NCBI GenBank assembly: GCA_035388225.1
Contig: DAOOPM010000016.1
Span: forward strand, 1-64,000
Direction of reading: 5' to 3'
Length of the DNA stretch: 64,000 nucleotides
Origin: SB25 sp029560875
Lineage (GTDB): Bacteria; Bacteroidota; Bacteroidia; Bacteroidales; Tenuifilaceae
Below, piece by piece: positions 18,733 through 28,381 of this stretch. Within the stretch, counting starts at the first letter, position 1. Every line of letters starts with the position of its first letter. The position numbers and the translations under genes are program-made. The notes under the pieces were generated by a model, which saw only the letters and a program-made list of their open reading frames with translations, was not told where the DNA came from and did no database searches.

Positions 18733-18762
18733 TTATAAAAAAGATATTTTGCATTTCTAAAT

Positions 18763-21700
18763 TTACTCCTTAACAACCTTACTTACAAGCGACTCTCTAA
18801 TCATCCGTCTTATTTCCATTTGTCTTTTTTGTAGCAGATTTCTTGAAACTGGACGATTCAAATCTTCATATTTACATTTAGTCGGTCTAATTTTCAAATC
18901 TTCCATATTACCAGACACATTAACGCACAATTTAACAGGCAAAGGACTCTCAAGAAGAGAAATATTATAGTTAAAACTCATATCCAAATTATGCCGGCCT
19001 GCAACTACTGCTTTATATCTATTCATCACAATCATAAACGGATAAATATCAATTTGATCCTTGAAAATAGTGAACTCAGTCGACAAACTATCCACCTTAT
19101 TCTCTGCACCTTTGGTAAATTTTAATGTTTTAGCTATCTCAGTAAAAGTTTGCCCATCCATCAAAACAAGATTATTCCCTCTAATTGATGATGTTGCTCT
19201 AAGAGTAGCAACCTTTGGTTTGTACGTTGAATCTAAATAGGTTTCAGCAGCAAGATGGTACTCCGCATTTCCCTTGAACGACTTAAGCATTGGCATTATA
19301 GAATCCAAGTCGGGAACCATTTTCAGCAAGTCCTCAATTTTTATATCCAACATATGGTAATGAAATCCTGCATAAATATGGTTTTTTCTTGGCGTACGGT
19401 ACATCGCCGTTAACTGCATTTTAGATGCGGGCGTTGTAAACAGTAAATTGTCGAGGACTAATAATCCATCCTTTACTCTAACCTCTCCGCTAATATCCCT
19501 AGCTATTTCAGTACCAAAGAAAGCTTTATCAATTTTTGTCCTTAATGTAAAATCTACACCTTTAGGAACCATGTAGGGCCCAGTGGAAACGGTTGAATCA
19601 GCAACTGTTTTAGCAGAGGAGTCTGCGTCCTCATTACCAATCCCACTTGTAAGACTCATCAGCTGTAGCACATCCGTTTGCTTGGATACAAAAGTAAAAT
19701 CGCCTTTAAGAAGAGAATCGCCTTTGTAATATGCTAACATATTTGTTAAACTCCCTGAGAGGCTAAAATCAGAGCTATCAATCCTTAGTTTGCTTTCCTT
19801 TATATTTAAAAGTTCAGGTGAAAAATCCATTTTTATTGAGGGTATTTCCAATGCACTGTTCAACATCGATGTTTTGATATACCCTTTATCTAAACTAATG
19901 AAACCTTTTGGCATCCATTGCAGAAGTGTATCCTTTTGTGATAAATCGTTTACAATATCAGCAACAATTTTAAATTTGCCCATATCAACAGAATTGCCAT
20001 CCATTTCGGCCTTAAAACTTTCCGCATTACAATCGAGTTTTATTTTAGGCTCTTTTAAATAATTAATAACATTGGCACTAAGGTCAGCCCTACCAATAGA
20101 TACTCTACTTTCGCCAGCATTTCCAGCTATTGCATTACTACTATAGCTGAGAGTAACCTCATCCTGCTTATTTAGTCCCTTTTCGGAAAGCATTACCAAT
20201 TTACCATTAGGGTTCGATATCTCAATGTTAATAGTATCGGCAGAGGCCACAAGTTTATCTACTTCAAACACACAGGTAACATCAGGTAATTTGGTAGAGT
20301 CCATAACATCGGATGTTTCCAATGCTATTGTTCCATTATTAATAACAGCCCTATAACCATCAATAGTTCCAGCATCAAGGTTTTTGGTTTGAATTTTTGT
20401 ATAGAGATATGGTGAAAATTTGTTTCCCTTATTGGGATTGGGTAAGGAAAATTCAACCTTGGATTTGTCAGTTTTCATATAAATGCTATCGTATAGCACA
20501 TCAAAATCCGAGAGATTAACTGAACCAGAAATCTTCATTTTATCAATCAGTAGTTTGTCCATCTGCGACATCGAAAAAGCTGTCCTCACCTTTCCAGCAA
20601 GATTGCCTTTCAGAGAGACCTTCATATCGCTTGGGATAAATGGCAGCACCTCTACCATATTAAACCCTTGAGTTTCAGAGGTTAAATCGATATAAATATC
20701 AGAGAAGAGGTTGTTTATTTTACCGCTAGTGCTAAACGATGACTTTGGTGTGTTGGCACTGAATTTATTAATACGGAAATAAGTAATATCATCGTTAGTT
20801 AAGTCGGAGTAGAAAACAAAATCGCCTTGAGCATTGCTTAACGGCCAAGGAAGAGCGTTGTAAGCGATGTTTCCATCTTTATAAACAACATGAATATCCA
20901 TTAAGGGCATCCCCGATGCAGAGTAAGAACCTGAAATTCTACCATCGGAAGTGGCCATTCCTTCCAAGGTCATACCCTCAACATAAGATTGGAATGAAGG
21001 TGGTATTAATGCTATTAAAGTTGGCACAGAGAATTGATTGGTTCTATACTCAATGTTTGTATTAATCCGCTTATTAATTGAATCGTCCTCAATGGTACCC
21101 TTAAAAAATAAATCGATATCGTTAATTGAGAATTCCGAATCGCCAAACTCAACTAAACTCTTAGAAAGCACAACTGTAGATGGGATTTTCAACTTTATTT
21201 TAGCATCATTTAGATAAGGTTCCTTATCCATAATAAATGTAACTATACTATTAGTAACTCTTAGGTTTGAAGTAAGATTCACAGAGTCCATAGTTCCAGA
21301 TAACTGCGCATTCAAGTCCTTTAACTCTGCAAGCATTTTGCTTTGCATATCGATATAGGATAAACTAATACCATCTAAAACAACATTCTCGATATTCAAC
21401 TTAAATGCTTGCTGAGTTGAAGCAGTATCAACAGGCAAGGTATCAGGAGGCGTTATGTCGAAATTTGTTTTTCCCAAACTATCGATAAAAGCATTAACAA
21501 CCCCATTACGAACAATTAACTCATTAAGCACTATATCGTTATGTTTCCAGTAAGCTTTTACATCAACAACACCAATAAGTTCATCAACAAAAACCAGTGT
21601 ATCCGATTTAGCATTAGGCACTGGATTAATAAGCGCAAACTGATTTACCTTTAAACCAAAACGAGGAAATGTACTAAAAAAAGTAAGTTCCACACTTCCT

Positions 21701-21861
21701 ACCTCCGACTTGCAGGTTATAAATTGCGCTGCTTGCTTTCGGACTATTGGGGTTAATCGCTCAGGAGTAAAAACAAACCACAAAGCAACACCAATTATCA
21801 ATAAAACAACAGATAACAATATTACAATTGCAATAGCAACTTTTTTTAGAACCTTTTTCAT
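18763..21861 (-). CDS. AsmA family envelope protein
   Basis: 1032 aa with one N-terminal TM helix (VAIAIVILLSVVLLIIGVALWFVF, residues about 8-31). A large, mostly beta-stranded periplasmic body follows, typical of AsmA/TamB-like bridge proteins. Signature pieces are LTPIVRKQAAQFITCKSEVGSVELTFFSTFPRFGLKV split around residues 36-73, GLLVLDNLLFTTPASKMQLTAMY, and a C-terminal AsmA_2-like segment (FNYNISLLESPLPVKLCVNVSGN). Such proteins are thought to help lipid traffic or outer-membrane assembly; the family role is only partly known. The last 40 residues are basic (RPVSRNLLQKRQMEIRRMIR). It lies 24 bp after a small lipoprotein gene on the same strand. Confidence 0.87.
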   Translation of the reverse strand: MKKVLKKVAIAIVILLSVVLLIIGVALWFVFTPERLTPIVRKQAAQFITCKSEVGSVELTFFSTFPRFGLKVNQFALINPVPNAKSDTLVFVDELIGVVDVKAYWKHNDIVLNELIVRNGVVNAFIDSLGKTNFDITPPDTLPVDTASTQQAFKLNIENVVLDGISLSYIDMQSKMLAELKDLNAQLSGTMDSVNLTSNLRVTNSIVTFIMDKEPYLNDAKIKLKIPSTVVLSKSLVEFGDSEFSINDIDLFFKGTIEDDSINKRINTNIEYRTNQFSVPTLIALIPPSFQSYVEGMTLEGMATSDGRISGSYSASGMPLMDIHVVYKDGNIAYNALPWPLSNAQGDFVFYSDLTNDDITYFRINKFSANTPKSSFSTSGKINNLFSDIYIDLTSETQGFNMVEVLPFIPSDMKVSLKGNLAGKVRTAFSMSQMDKLLIDKMKISGSVNLSDFDVLYDSIYMKTDKSKVEFSLPNPNKGNKFSPYLYTKIQTKNLDAGTIDGYRAVINNGTIALETSDVMDSTKLPDVTCVFEVDKLVASADTINIEISNPNGKLVMLSEKGLNKQDEVTLSYSSNAIAGNAGESRVSIGRADLSANVINYLKEPKIKLDCNAESFKAEMDGNSVDMGKFKIVADIVNDLSQKDTLLQWMPKGFISLDKGYIKTSMLNSALEIPSIKMDFSPELLNIKESKLRIDSSDFSLSGSLTNMLAYYKGDSLLKGDFTFVSKQTDVLQLMSLTSGIGNEDADSSAKTVADSTVSTGPYMVPKGVDFTLRTKIDKAFFGTEIARDISGEVRVKDGLLVLDNLLFTTPASKMQLTAMYRTPRKNHIYAGFHYHMLDIKIEDLLKMVPDLDSIMPMLKSFKGNAEYHLAAETYLDSTYKPKVATLRATSSIRGNNLVLMDGQTFTEIAKTLKFTKGAENKVDSLSTEFTIFKDQIDIYPFMIVMNRYKAVVAGRHNLDMSFNYNISLLESPLPVKLCVNVSGNMEDLKIRPTKCKYEDLNRPVSRNLLQKRQMEIRRMIRESLVSKVVKE

Positions 21862-21885
21862 TGTTGAAGTGTATTAAAAACTATG

Positions 21886-22293
21886 CTATCTAATATTATT
21901 TACTTTTGTATATGAATATTTGACCACAGAATTCGGTAATCTCTCCTCATATTTCAAAGAAGTAGATGTAAGTTCAGTAACGGTATAAACTTTTGTTACA
22001 TTAGTACCACCGCTTAATTCAAATAAATGTATCTGGGTCAAGTCTGATTTATCCAAAGTCCAATTAAACGCTTGCCCATCTTCCTCTGTCATATCTGCAC
22101 TCTTATCCCACATTAAACCCGTATGATTTCCCATATACTTATAGTGCATTTCGTGATCCTCGTCAAGTATACGTTCTATACCTTTCCATTCTCCTATTAA
22201 CAATGATTCATCAAAAGACTCTTCTTTTTCACAAGAAGTAAACATTAATGCGATTGACAAACAAGCAATCAAGCAAAGTATTAGTTTTTTCAT
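21886..22293 (-). CDS. Small lipoprotein, lipocalin-like
   Basis: 135 aa. The lipoprotein signal MKKLILCLIACLSIALMFTSC has lipobox FTSC (Cys21). The mature part has the LLIGEWKGIERI start and alternating strands (VTKVYTVTELTSTSLKYEE) of the lipocalin-like lipoproteins abundant in Bacteroidota. Ligand and role are unknown. It lies 33 bp after the 22327-22794 gene and 24 bp before the AsmA gene, so it may belong to a loose minus-strand operon. Confidence 0.75.
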   Translation of the reverse strand: MKKLILCLIACLSIALMFTSCEKEESFDESLLIGEWKGIERILDEDHEMHYKYMGNHTGLMWDKSADMTEEDGQAFNWTLDKSDLTQIHLFELSGGTNVTKVYTVTELTSTSLKYEERLPNSVVKYSYTKVNNIR

Positions 22294-22326
22294 ATAACAA
22301 GTTTTTATTTTGATTATACATTAGAA

Positions 22327-22794
22327 TTACTTAATCATACTCCAGTGTAACGCATTAACCTGCTTAGCCAAAGAATCCTCTGGTTCCCTGTAGTTAGTAA
22401 AATAACCATTAATCATTGGTTTTAAGAGGTATGCAGGTTTAGGATAGTTAACCTTTAGTAGGGTTGAGTATATTTTTTCGCGAATATCCGTTGAACGATT
22501 TTTAACCTCTTCTAAAATCCAAATTGTATGGGTAACTTTATTTCTAGCATTAAGTTTGTTAAATGCATTTAAAATATCATCGCAACATTGCTTATTTAAA
22601 TCCTCATAAGCAACTATTTTGAAGTAACCTTTTATATCTATCTCTTTACCAGACAGAATTATATCGCGTACGCCACATTCTTTATACAAAGTATCAGAAA
22701 TAGATTTAGATTTACCCTCACACTCCTGCGAAAATAAATTAAGTGGAAAAAATATTGATAAAAACAATAATCGGATTATCATACTCATAATCAA
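22327..22794 (-). CDS. Hypothetical secreted protein
   Basis: 155 aa, not recognised. The N-terminus MIMSMIIRLLFLSIFFPLNL then FSQ is a signal peptide; a start at one of the internal Met codons is equally possible. The mature protein has a pair CC (KQCCDDILNAF) and a helical centre. It is the first gene of the minus-strand group ending with the OsmC gene. The 196-bp upstream region (22795-22990) shows no recognisable element. Confidence 0.55.
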   Translation of the reverse strand: MIMSMIIRLLFLSIFFPLNLFSQECEGKSKSISDTLYKECGVRDIILSGKEIDIKGYFKIVAYEDLNKQCCDDILNAFNKLNARNKVTHTIWILEEVKNRSTDIREKIYSTLLKVNYPKPAYLLKPMINGYFTNYREPEDSLAKQVNALHWSMIK

Positions 22795-22990
22795 CCATTA
22801 ATTGAATAATTCTATAAATTCACTCCGAAAGTTACGGGTTTATAACTAAATACTCTATTAAAACCGATACTTTTTTGGAGTCAAAACTTGTACCAGAATA
22901 TTCTTATGGCTAAAAACACTACTTCGTTATAACTGAAATAGTTTTTTAATAAGTAGCATGATTGAGATAAAATTGAAAAAATAAATGAGG

Positions 22991-25900
22991 TTAAACCGTA
23001 AAACCGAGCACCAAAATATCGTCAATTTGTTCAGCACCTCCATTAACGGGGTATGAATTTTGCCAATTCTCTATTGTGCTTTCAAGTACTTCCTTTTGCT
23101 CCGCAAATGGTTTGCTGCTGATTGCAACGAGGAGGTCTCTAAGATTCTTACGCATAAACTTTCGTCCATCGGGGCCACCCATTTGATCCTGAAAACCATC
23201 GGAGAAAAGATAAACACAATCGCCTTTTTTGAGCTGATACTTTTCGTGGGTAAAATCGTCCATTTTGATGTGTAAACCCACGGGCATCCGGTCGGCTTTA
23301 AGTTCCACAGCCTCATTATTTTCAACTATTATGGCAGGATTATAAGCTCCAGAAAATGTAAGTTCAAGTGTGTCGAGATTTATTATGCAAAGTGCCATAT
23401 CCATTCCATCCTTGGTGGTACCCTCGTAATTACCCTGCTTAAGCGATGTAATAACATTGGCACGCATATGATTCAGAATTTGCTCGGGCAAATTAACCTT
23501 AAGCTCATTAACAATTTTATTCATAAAACTAATTCCGAGCATGCTCATAAAAGCACCGGGCACGCCATGCCCCGTACAATCGGCTGCTGCAACAACTAAA
23601 TAATTATCACTTTTGCCAATCCAGTAAAAATCGCCGCTGACTATATCGCGGGGTTTGTAAAGAATAAAGCAATCGCTTGTATTCTCCGACAAAATTTCAA
23701 AGTTGGGTAATACAGCCTGCTGAATTCTACGGGCATAGGTTATGCTTGCCGTAATTTCCTCTTTCTGCTCCTCAATATGTTCCTTTTGAGCAACAACCTC
23801 AGCTGTGCGCTCTTTTACAACCTGCTCTAAGTATTCCTTTTCCTTCCTCAGTTTACGTTCGCGGTACCGAATAAAAAATATCAGCACTACTATAAATCCA
23901 ATAACGCAAACAATATAGAACCAAAGTGTTTTCCGGAATGGGGGTGAAACGGTTAACTTATAGGTGATTGGTGCAGACCAATTAACACCATCCGAACTGG
24001 CACTTATATAAAATGTGTATTTTCCATCGTTCAACCCAGGATAAGTAACGCTTTTGCTATTACTAGCCGGCGACCAGTTTTTTTCGAAAGGTTCAAGTTT
24101 ATATCTGAACTTTACTTTCTCTGGGTTCAACAAATAAATTCCATCAAAATCAAAGGTTATATGATTCTGAAAATACTTCAACTTCAGTTTTTCAGGAATG
24201 TTGTACCAATTGGATAGCAATTGATCCTTTGAAGTCCAATCAACATTTTCGAACGAAAGTCGGATTTCAGTAATATGAACAACGGGAGTTTCCCTTATTG
24301 TATCTTCAAGTTCTGACTGATAACGGGTTAAGCCGCTTACAGTTCCAAACCAAATATTATTACCATTATCCTTGCAAATAGCATTTAATTTGGTTTCACT
24401 AAACTTGAATCCATTGGATTTATCGTAACTAACTACTTTTATAGGATTTCCGAAATCTTTATCGAAGAAAACTTTATTAAAACCCAGAGTTGTTCCGGCA
24501 ATAAGAACTGTATCGTTATAAAAAATAAGGGAATTAATAGTTTTAGCATTTAATTCACTACTCAATAGGGGAACAATTGTATCGGCCTTTGCATTATACC
24601 TAAAAATTCCACTGGTGGTACCAATGTAAATTTGATTGAGTTTATCTACAGCTAGAGCATGAATTCGTAAATCAGTTAAACCTTCGGCTTCGTTAAAGTC
24701 GCGATAATTCCAAGTAATTGGATGAAAACTGGCTAAACCACCAAGAGTACCCATCCAAATATTACCCTTTAAATCGGAAATAACCGTTTGAACTTCAGGA
24801 TGAATTAAACCATTTGCCTCGTTAATTGTATAAATTTTATCACTTTTAATTTCGTTGTACCCCACATCTGTTCCTGCATATATTGAACCAAAATTATTCC
24901 AATACACACAGTTGATATTATCGTCGGCTAAGCCATCGTAACTGGAGAGGTACTTAAATTTACCCGTTTGTTTAATTGCAATTCCGTCGCCATGGGTACC
25001 AAGTATGAGGTTGCCAAAATTATCCACATCAACAGAAGTTACCTGTGTGCTAATAAAACCGGTATTTGGACCAAAAAATTGGGAGGTCATTTTATTATTC
25101 TGTACGCTAACTTTTGCCAACCCCTTTCCATCGCCACCAACCCAGAGAGAGTTATCTGCGTTGGCTTTTAATGCAAGCACTTGCTTGCCGGGCAATCCAT
25201 CGTCGAGGGTGAAATGCACTAGGTGAAAACCCTGAAATAGCGATAAACCATTCATTGACCCTATCCAAAGATTTCTATTTTTATCGCGATTAATGCTCAA
25301 AACAAGATTTCCGGGTAATCCATTTCTGGTTGATATATTGATAACGGTATTGTTTTTTAAATGATACAGGCCATTATCGTTAGTGCCAAACCATACCTGA
25401 TTATCTACATCGCAGTATATATCCCAAATTCGTGAATCGACAATTCCCTTTTGCTCACCATAAGGTGTAACTGAAAATCTATTATTCTTCTTGGATAGAA
25501 GAAAAGCGCCTGCATCTAAAGTTCCTAACCAGATATCACCTTTTTTATCCTCGGCAATACACGAAAAAAGATTACTGGGGATTGATGCAATTGATTCGAG
25601 GTTCTGAATTTTAGGTTTGCCATCCACGAATGTTATAATACTAGCACCACCAATCATTGCAACCCAGGTAGAACCATCGGAACTATGCAGAATATCGAGA
25701 ACAAAGTTTGCCGCTAAACCATTCCTTTCGTTTATATAATCAATTAGAGTACTATCTGCCCGAAGAGTAATAATATTTATACCCGAATCGCTGGTGGCAA
25801 CCCACATCTTTCCATCCTTATCCTTTACCAGTTTTGTAACGGCGCTACCCTTTAAACCATCCTTTGCAGTAATCGTTTTCCATACTTTACCATTGAAAAC

Positions 25901-26206
25901 GCCAATACCTTTATCGGTACCAACCCAGATGTTGCCATCGGTACCCTCAACAATGGTTCGAGTTATGTTTCCAGGTAAACCAGAACTTTTATCGAAAACC
26001 TGAAACTGGCCGCCGTTAAAACGAGCCACCCCACTTTCTGTTCCTACCCACAAATACCCTCTACTATCCAAACAAGTTGAGAAAACAGTAGATTGTGGAA
26101 GGCCTTGCTCTAACCCATAATTGGTAAAATTATAGAGCTGACCATACGATCTGTTTCCAGTGAAAAAAAATGAGAGAAGTAATAAAACAAGTAAGTAGCG
26201 TTTCAC
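22991..26206 (-). CDS. Two-component-regulator-type propeller sensor (Reg_prop, Y_Y_Y) fused to a SpoIIE phosphatase
   Basis: 1071 aa. A signal peptide (MKRYLLVLLLLSFFFTGNRSYG) is followed by two seven-blade Reg_prop propellers (about 25-660) with repeats such as GYLWVGTESGVARFNG, GNIWVGTDKGIGVFNG and GNIWFGTVSGLTRY. Next come a Y_Y_Y domain (about 690-765: KVKFRYKLEPFEKNWSP), a TM helix (about 770-790: LWFYIVCVIGFIVVLIFFI), a short coiled coil, and a SpoIIE/PPM phosphatase (about 840-1071: SGDFYWIG, AADCTGHGVPGAFMSMLG, DGMDMALC, LFSDGFQDQMGG). In the hybrid two-component systems of the phylum the same periplasmic sensor usually precedes a histidine kinase; here a phosphatase replaces it. It starts 6 bp after the caspase-like gene, so the pair is one operon. 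Confidence 0.92.
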   Translation of the reverse strand: MKRYLLVLLLLSFFFTGNRSYGQLYNFTNYGLEQGLPQSTVFSTCLDSRGYLWVGTESGVARFNGGQFQVFDKSSGLPGNITRTIVEGTDGNIWVGTDKGIGVFNGKVWKTITAKDGLKGSAVTKLVKDKDGKMWVATSDSGINIITLRADSTLIDYINERNGLAANFVLDILHSSDGSTWVAMIGGASIITFVDGKPKIQNLESIASIPSNLFSCIAEDKKGDIWLGTLDAGAFLLSKKNNRFSVTPYGEQKGIVDSRIWDIYCDVDNQVWFGTNDNGLYHLKNNTVINISTRNGLPGNLVLSINRDKNRNLWIGSMNGLSLFQGFHLVHFTLDDGLPGKQVLALKANADNSLWVGGDGKGLAKVSVQNNKMTSQFFGPNTGFISTQVTSVDVDNFGNLILGTHGDGIAIKQTGKFKYLSSYDGLADDNINCVYWNNFGSIYAGTDVGYNEIKSDKIYTINEANGLIHPEVQTVISDLKGNIWMGTLGGLASFHPITWNYRDFNEAEGLTDLRIHALAVDKLNQIYIGTTSGIFRYNAKADTIVPLLSSELNAKTINSLIFYNDTVLIAGTTLGFNKVFFDKDFGNPIKVVSYDKSNGFKFSETKLNAICKDNGNNIWFGTVSGLTRYQSELEDTIRETPVVHITEIRLSFENVDWTSKDQLLSNWYNIPEKLKLKYFQNHITFDFDGIYLLNPEKVKFRYKLEPFEKNWSPASNSKSVTYPGLNDGKYTFYISASSDGVNWSAPITYKLTVSPPFRKTLWFYIVCVIGFIVVLIFFIRYRERKLRKEKEYLEQVVKERTAEVVAQKEHIEEQKEEITASITYARRIQQAVLPNFEILSENTSDCFILYKPRDIVSGDFYWIGKSDNYLVVAAADCTGHGVPGAFMSMLGISFMNKIVNELKVNLPEQILNHMRANVITSLKQGNYEGTTKDGMDMALCIINLDTLELTFSGAYNPAIIVENNEAVELKADRMPVGLHIKMDDFTHEKYQLKKGDCVYLFSDGFQDQMGGPDGRKFMRKNLRDLLVAISSKPFAEQKEVLESTIENWQNSYPVNGGAEQIDDILVLGFTV

Positions 26207-26212
26207 AATTAC

Positions 26213-28069
26213 CTATTGATTTTGTTTACGAACAAAAATAAACTGTCCGCCCTCATCGCCTGTATTCACAATTGGACTAAACATTGGTGTTTGGTTGGAA
26301 TTATTTACCACGGCAATCTTTAAATCGTTGTAAAGCTGACTAGCATCGAAAAACTGATTCTGATTAGTGGTTAACGACTTGAGCAGATAGTATGTAAATA
26401 CAGAGTGACCATCCTTTCCACCATCCATAACCGGTTCAACTCCGCCAGAGGTTAGTGCGGTTCTTGAAGGCTTTGAATAAATCTGGTTGTAGTACTTAAA
26501 CGAGTTTTCGTATGGAATTGTAAGGGTTTTACCCCTAAAAATATCGCCACTGAAGCAAGCATCGGCAATTAGGAATGTATGTTTAGATTTAATTCCGCTT
26601 AGGAATGCCTGTATATCGGTATTTGAAATTAACCCAGAAATGGAACTACTTGTGGCATCAACAGGCACCCAAAATCCTTTTTGTATGGTTTCATTGTAAT
26701 CGCCGTGACCTGAATAGAAAATTAGCAGATTGTCATTCTCCCTTACATTTGCCATTAACCACTCGTATTCTTTCAAGATATTAGTGCGGGTTGCTTGCTC
26801 GTTATAAAGAGTCCTGACAGACTGAAACTCATACCTGTTGCTAAGTTGCTCTGCAACTGCCTTTGCATCGTTAACTGCATTGCGTAAAGGTTTCCAATCG
26901 CCAGTATAACTATCAATTCCAATAATCAACGCAAAGTATCGTCCAATTGAAACTTCCTGAATTGCTTTTGATGCCTTGAGTCCCTTAAGTGGATCGTTAC
27001 TTCCTCGATACAACGAGTAATCCTCTACATTTTGAACCTCGGCAATTTGCACTGGCTTATTGAGCGATGCGGTAAAAGACTTAACGCTATCCCCATCAAG
27101 TTGAACACCTTCAACCTTCATTTTTAATGTTAAGTCGGTTAACTCAACACCCTTATTGATGTAGAATAACAATTCAATATCCTTTTGTTCACCCGCTTTT
27201 ACTTGCAAGTTGGTTTGGCTCTCCAGAAGTAAAACATTTGCAGGAAGGCTATATATCAACTTGATGTTATTTGCATCCTCTTTGGATTTATTCAGTACTG
27301 AAAAGTTCAACTTTACAGACTCACCTGGTGCTATAGTGCCCGATTTCGATATAAAGTTTTCGTTTTTAATTTCGATACTTGGTAACTGAACATTACTATC
27401 GGAAGTAAGTTTCCATACTTTCAGGTAATCAATTTGCACCGATGATTTTTCGGCAACCTGAAAGCCAATACCATTCCCAAAGAATGGCTCAAATGGCATT
27501 GTATGGACTAACTGTTGGTTTAAAAAGAAATAGTACTTTGCTCCTACTTTGCGAACGGTTAATGTGTTATATGTGTAATTATTGATAAGTTTTGTTGATT
27601 TTGTAGGGACAAAATCGGTAAATGTACCATTCACAAACTTATCGATGGTGAACTGCCCTTGACCGTTAAAGAAAAAGTCGAACTGCTTATTCTCAATAGT
27701 TGACTTCCCCCACTGCAAACCATTAAACTTATTCTGAATACCCTTATCGAGGCGAATTTTTAATTCAATTTCAAAATCCTTACTCTGATCTATAAAAACC
27801 TCCTTAAAATCCTCCTTGGGGACATCCTCGTATGATTGAAAAAACAAAGTGCCTTCCTGTAAATTTTGGAACCACACATTCTCCTTTATTCCCAAATACC
27901 AACTATTCTTGTTGTTGGTAAACTCCTCGTCGAAAAGCACAACCCTGTTTTTAGCAGAATATGCGTTGTAAACCTCAGGAATAGTCATACTCTGACAGAA
28001 TGCACTGCTCGAAATCAAACTTACAATAACAAAGCACGCCAAAAACTTAACAATTCTATCTAATTTCAT
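26213..28069 (-). CDS. Secreted caspase-like (C14) peptidase with lectin-like N-terminal domain
   Basis: 618 aa from the ATG at 28069, chosen because it begins the signal peptide MKLDRIVKFLACFVIVSLIS then SSAFCQ; an upstream in-frame ATG at 28138 would add 23 unlikely residues. Residues about 30-220 look like a concanavalin/LamG-type jelly roll (LFDEEFTNNKNSWYLG ... NGIGFQVAEKSSVQIDYLKVW). A CARDB-like Ig domain follows (about 230-330: GTIAPGESVKLNFSVLN). The caspase fold begins near 375 (RYFALIIGIDSY) with catalytic His455 in FYSGHG and Cys505 in IADACFSG. Both catalytic residues are intact. Prokaryotic caspase homologues usually cleave after basic residues; the substrate here is unknown. 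It leads the operon with the propeller-SpoIIE gene and has the 40-bp dyad upstream. Confidence 0.9.
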   Translation of the reverse strand: MKLDRIVKFLACFVIVSLISSSAFCQSMTIPEVYNAYSAKNRVVLFDEEFTNNKNSWYLGIKENVWFQNLQEGTLFFQSYEDVPKEDFKEVFIDQSKDFEIELKIRLDKGIQNKFNGLQWGKSTIENKQFDFFFNGQGQFTIDKFVNGTFTDFVPTKSTKLINNYTYNTLTVRKVGAKYYFFLNQQLVHTMPFEPFFGNGIGFQVAEKSSVQIDYLKVWKLTSDSNVQLPSIEIKNENFISKSGTIAPGESVKLNFSVLNKSKEDANNIKLIYSLPANVLLLESQTNLQVKAGEQKDIELLFYINKGVELTDLTLKMKVEGVQLDGDSVKSFTASLNKPVQIAEVQNVEDYSLYRGSNDPLKGLKASKAIQEVSIGRYFALIIGIDSYTGDWKPLRNAVNDAKAVAEQLSNRYEFQSVRTLYNEQATRTNILKEYEWLMANVRENDNLLIFYSGHGDYNETIQKGFWVPVDATSSSISGLISNTDIQAFLSGIKSKHTFLIADACFSGDIFRGKTLTIPYENSFKYYNQIYSKPSRTALTSGGVEPVMDGGKDGHSVFTYYLLKSLTTNQNQFFDASQLYNDLKIAVVNNSNQTPMFSPIVNTGDEGGQFIFVRKQNQ

Positions 28070-28115
28070 TTTTTCAATAATTTGAAGCTTCTTCAAAAAG
28101 CTATTTATGGTAAAG

Positions 28116-28183
28116 CAAATTAGGTGATGTTTTACCAAATTATCTTTATCAATTCGTACAAAAAAGTTCGCAAATCGACAAAA
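28116..28183 (-). promoter_or_regulatory. Operator copy C and promoter of the caspase/SpoIIE operon
   Basis: On the minus strand TTTTGTCGATTTGC (28183-28170) and TTGTACGAATTGATAAAG (28161-28144) form a 40-bp site. It matches 30 of 40 positions of the site before the second giant surface gene and 26 of 40 of the site before the first. A -7-like CTAATTTG ends at 28116, 28 nt past the site; the other two copies show 27 nt. The ATG at 28069 is 74 nt past the site. Nothing else was recognised between 28184 and the regulator start at 28382. Confidence 0.7.
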
Positions 28184-28381
28184 TTCGCTCTCAAAAATTC
28201 CTAAATCTAACCTTAGATTAAATAAAAACGAATACCACTATCATCTTATCTCTTGTAAAATATTGAATATCTATACTTTAATCAAGCAAAAAAAATACAC
28301 AATATGAGTTGATTATTGGTCAAAAAATCGTTGTTTTTTTATAACCTCTTGATTATATTAGCAAAGTAGATATGCTAATTT

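Noticed and set aside
28070..28138. Start of the caspase-like protein at 28138
   Set aside because: The 23 extra residues precede a complete signal peptide that begins at 28069. The later start also leaves a leader length matching the other two operator copies.
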